Source of the DNA: Sandaracinaceae bacterium
Lineage (GTDB): Bacteria; Myxococcota_A; Polyangia; Polyangiales; JADJQN01
Length of the DNA: 64,000 bases
Direction: 5' to 3'
NCBI GenBank assembly: GCA_016712745.1
Contig: JADJQN010000001.1
Span: 62,001 to 126,000 of the forward strand
Position 1 is the stretch's first letter. Every line of letters begins with the position of its first letter. The notes beneath the pieces are model-generated. The model worked only from the letters and a program-made list of their open reading frames with translations, was not told where the DNA came from and searched no databases. The position numbers and the translations under genes were made by a program. Below, piece after piece: positions 63,501 to 64,000 of the stretch.

Positions 63501-64000
63501 GGATCGCGATGGCGCGCGGCGTATCGATCTCGCATTGGCCGGCGCCGAATGTGCCATCAACGCAGGCGACGCGCGCCTCTCCGTCGAAATTCTCTCGACC
63601 GTCGCAACGATGCCAAGCGTCAGGACCTCGGCGGTTGTGCGGGTGAAATTGGCTCGGGCGAACGCCGCCGCTGCCACGCTGCGCGGCGACGTCGAGGCGT
63701 GGGTAAACGTGCTCTCCTCCGTGCAAACGGATCTGGCTTCTGTAGACGACGTCAATCTGCGCGGCGCAGTTCGAACGGAGCTTGGCGATGCTCTCGTGGC
63801 AGCGGGGCGCGTCGCTGCGGCGTTCGTCGAATTGCGCGAGGCTGTTCGCCTGCTGGCGCGGGATGGGGAGCCGGTGCTACATGGCCAAGCGCTATGCGTG
63901 CTCGCGACGGCGCTTGCGCGCAGCGGTCACGCTGAGGAAGCAGCGACCGTGGTGAACCAAGCGCTTACCGTGGCTGCACGTCTCGGTGACGGGGCGCTGC
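60529..64000 (+). CDS. PknK-like Ser/Thr kinase with cyclase-like, ATPase and TPR regions (3' end outside window)
   Basis: The frame from GTG 60529 (MAEAVLFGSYELLDR) is open to the window end, at least 1157 residues. The kinase domain shows the glycine loop RIAEGGMAEVWR, the catalytic Lys in TVVIKRVLP, HRDISPQN and the DFGIA metal motif, so it should be active. A degenerate class III cyclase-like region follows (ALLVGLGGGADAASFAGAVD). Next is an AAA/ATPase with Walker A VWGEAGAGKTRLLAEL and Walker B VVVVALKDLQWMDD, then helical TPR-type repeats (AERRRAVDYLRTAADAAREA). It resembles the kinase-ATPase-TPR regulators of myxobacteria. It starts 67 bp after the anti-sigma gene. Confidence 0.9.
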   Translation, partial: MAEAVLFGSYELLDRIAEGGMAEVWRARSRGAAGFEKTVVIKRVLPALMVNEQFAELLVREAKIASRLSHANIVQIFDLGQEQGAYFIAMEYVDGRDLGTVMSVYERGEQREGKAGLSNALKLWIVSEAAKALDYAHRRRGEDGRPLSIVHRDISPQNILLGYEGEVKVTDFGIARADERDLGRRDDPKILRGKYAYMSPEQANGLDLDRRSDLFSLGIVLYEIVGRTRLFRGIHAADTLSRVRKADVPPLPLAELGWPVEMQQILDKCLALNREDRYPSAGELHQDLSQLLFRMGEHVGADDLALAMARMFPRIDRQSPNKLRVDLLARAQDDATWAGSVRPPSRVGSERDTEEPAVTVSGTKSATRAPAEKRRVALLVGLGGGADAASFAGAVDAFGGAAVGAKAEALAAVFGHGGGERAVEHAIRAGLEWKRRVAFDPLSRSGTAPSVAVAVGQASVFPDGEIVVDPSLTDRAGALLRHARTSEVVLDGAVADEARRTFRITTSDDTGFLLVDGYRSRKERDALGARRRGALVGRSQELHALTNALIRTSEEARGRVVVVWGEAGAGKTRLLAELQTLASAQDFLFLTGRAYESDVDRNYAAIADLWMDICGIEQEDTPAERFGKVERLRVLGLSRRHVRCVGELLGLSYPLSPTDNIGHARSVEILVALRRALQALARDRVVVVALKDLQWMDDATRQLLPLLVTNIHRTRLLLLITSRLGTTLPGVEGEAVELRPLDQVRTARVFAPIVGAKTLSTPVSDLVYAQAAGNPMLIEELANSMTEASALQIRDGTAFLQDASVVTIPPAVKTLITSALARLRPLELELLRIAATFRSSASAGLLAQVAAVPLDVAEAPLWRLLISRKLSSIDGWVVAPKPRGRWGGGSDAPQLPERVCLANELLRRCVLAEMSADEIQRIHSRVVSVLEREGASASIDELAFHAARAAERRRAVDYLRTAADAAREAGRLRDAAEWYRDAIEVVRGEGEDRDGARRIDLALAGAECAINAGDARLSVEILSTVATMPSVRTSAVVRVKLARANAAAATLRGDVEAWVNVLSSVQTDLASVDDVNLRGAVRTELGDALVAAGRVAAAFVELREAVRLLARDGEPVLHGQALCVLATALARSGHAEEAATVVNQALTVAARLGDGAL

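Overview
The window looks like a stretch of a Myxococcota (deltaproteobacterial) chromosome, possibly class Polyangia. The base composition is GC-rich. There are many secreted Cys-rich or FG-GAP lipoproteins of the CGRIGYDP type, a MYXO-CTERM-like tail, a kinase-ATPase-TPR protein of the PknK kind, a PilZ protein of the myxobacterial type, and a gene order lysS / lolC / lolD / bamA / ompH as seen in this group. No rRNA, tRNA or CRISPR array was found.

Bases 1-22,540 are mostly core genome. They hold the end of radA, a secreted metallopeptidase, a two-gene Tat/GMC oxidoreductase unit, and a minus-strand set (tolC, mlaC-like, DUF507, epimerase, yicC, gmk). A second minus-strand unit runs prfB, lysS, a membrane gene, lolC, lolD, bamA, ompH. 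It couples translation genes to outer-membrane biogenesis with repeated 4-8 bp overlaps. prfB carries an intact +1 programmed frameshift site.

Bases 22,647-32,832 form an aryl-polyene-like lipid cluster in two converging arms. A ketosynthase, a chain-length-factor homologue and a halogenase-like flavoprotein read rightward. A tightly overlapped unit reads leftward: PlsC-type acyltransferase, acyl carrier protein, COG4648 membrane protein, GT2 glycosyltransferase, LpxL-like acyltransferase, LolA-like carrier, MMPL exporter and DUF3261 lipoprotein. The ketoreductase, dehydratase, thioesterase and starter-unit genes usual for such clusters are absent here, so the chemistry must be completed elsewhere or differ. 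A CE2-like esterase, trmO and a Cys-rich lipoprotein follow.

Bases 36,033-54,605 look like an accessory island. It lies between a decayed 3' fragment of nadA and the intact nadA, in the same orientation, and the two share an exact 32-bp direct repeat. Inside are two truncated IS110 elements (one fused in frame to a Cys-rich protein, one abutting a glycoside hydrolase gene), an IS4 remnant nested in an IS110 end, a shortened IS3 element with perfect 27-bp ends, a sensor-kinase PAS fragment, a redoxin pseudogene, a three-copy ~150-bp hairpin repeat, two very large surface lipoproteins (Calx-beta/FG-GAP and Cys-rich/FG-GAP), a GH-A-type hydrolase and a LysR/DUF2306/DUF2938 group.

Bases 54,577-64,000 return to core-like content: nadA, an unusual lipoprotein with three DsbA-like domains, a PilZ protein, an ECF-type sigma factor with its coupled membrane partner, and the start of a large kinase-cyclase-like-ATPase-TPR regulator that runs out of the window.
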